A stretch of DNA of 64,000 nt from Paraburkholderia sp. LEh10 (lineage in GTDB: Bacteria > Pseudomonadota > Gammaproteobacteria > Burkholderiales > Burkholderiaceae). The DNA lies in contig NZ_JAGIPX010000032.1 of NCBI RefSeq assembly GCF_017814945.1, positions 27,048 to 91,047 on the forward strand, given 5' to 3'. The position numbers and the translations under genes were made by a program. This document shows positions 63,844-64,000 of the stretch, piece after piece. The notes under the pieces were generated by a model, which was not told where the DNA came from, did no database searches, and saw only the letters and a list, made by a program, of their open reading frames with translations. Numbering within the stretch: position 1 is the first letter of the stretch; each line of letters starts with the position of its first letter.

Positions 63844-63872
63844 TTGACAGCAGCAAAAAGGTTCTTCATAAT
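63844..63872 (+). promoter_or_regulatory. Main rrn promoter
   Basis: Perfect TTGACA (63844-63849) and CATAAT (63867-63872) separated by 17 bp, with an A-rich UP-like stretch just upstream (gttgaaaaaaacc). The sequence and the following leader resemble the promoter region of Burkholderia rRNA operons. Confidence 0.85.
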
Positions 63873-63879
63873 TTCGTTT

Positions 63880-64000
63880 CTCTGCTGCTGACGCAGCAAC
63901 GCGGTGAAAGCAAGGCGCTTCCTGCGAATGTTCTTTAAAAATCAACAGCCGATAAGTGTGGGTGCTCGATGGCGAGCGCGCGGCGGTTTTCGGACCGCCG
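63880..64000 (+). other. Leader of an rRNA operon, 16S gene beyond the window
   Basis: Transcribed leader after the rrn promoter. It contains a boxA-like antitermination signal, tgttctttaaaaat (63929-63942), and the sequence caacagccgataagtgtggg that I recognise from Burkholderia 16S leaders. The window ends before the 16S gene. No protein gene is present in 63678-64000. Confidence 0.85.

Overview
The window reads as chromosomal DNA of a Burkholderia sensu lato bacterium, most likely Paraburkholderia or Caballeronia. It is GC-rich and almost fully coding. It carries a PaaABCDE operon with a TetR-type regulator, a fused indolepyruvate ferredoxin oxidoreductase, type-2 ArgC, an RcsB-like regulator, and at the right edge the promoter and boxA leader of an rRNA operon. 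Nothing in it looks like a prophage, transposon, integron or CRISPR array. This assignment is inference from protein families and from the rRNA leader, not from a search.

Layout, left to right. 1-7310: dipeptide/oligopeptide ABC importer with two tandem, very similar binding-protein genes (the first cut by the window edge), two permeases and two ATPases, followed by an overlapping TraB/GumN-family gene. 8490-14537: a TPR protein, then a leftward 5-oxoproline module (pxpB-pxpC-pxpA) continuing into DUF969 and DUF979 membrane proteins, with a divergent MarR-like regulator. 14566-27275: housekeeping block with 5-formyl-THF cyclo-ligase, soluble lytic transglycosylase, NDUFA9-like epimerase, GST, CCA-adding enzyme, DUF2905, MidA-like methyltransferase, FolM-like reductase, FolB, TtcA, GlmU and GlmS. 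27297-33510: accessory region with tandem repeats, a SAM methyltransferase, a small orphan gene, and a locus of Gfo/Idh/MocA oxidoreductase, phytanoyl-CoA-dioxygenase-like enzyme and divergent LacI regulator. 33741-42229: diguanylate cyclase, transporters, several small uncharacterised genes, a Mut7-C nuclease-like protein, a beta-hydroxyacid dehydrogenase and a LysE exporter. 42335-42429: a promoter plus terminator unit that looks like an unannotated ~59-nt sRNA with duplicated anti-Shine-Dalgarno motifs. 42576-50941: ArgC, flavodoxin-like and YbhB-like proteins, RcsB-like regulator, PyrE, MFS transporter and MaeB. 51021-55680: indolepyruvate ferredoxin oxidoreductase and a truncated remnant of 4-hydroxyphenylpyruvate dioxygenase. 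55807-63677: GNAT, TetR, DUF1835, the paa operon with a clear palindromic operator over its promoter, and an SGNH hydrolase. 63678-64000: rRNA promoters and leader.

How the parts fit together. Peptide import, 5-oxoproline hydrolysis, aromatic amino-acid 2-oxoacid oxidation and phenylacetyl-CoA epoxidation all feed amino-acid and aromatic carbon into central metabolism. The glmU-glmS pair supplies UDP-GlcNAc. Start codons were chosen from Shine-Dalgarno placement, ATGA overlaps and family length where the longest frame was clearly too long. No database search was possible, so family names rest on motifs and recognisable sequence.
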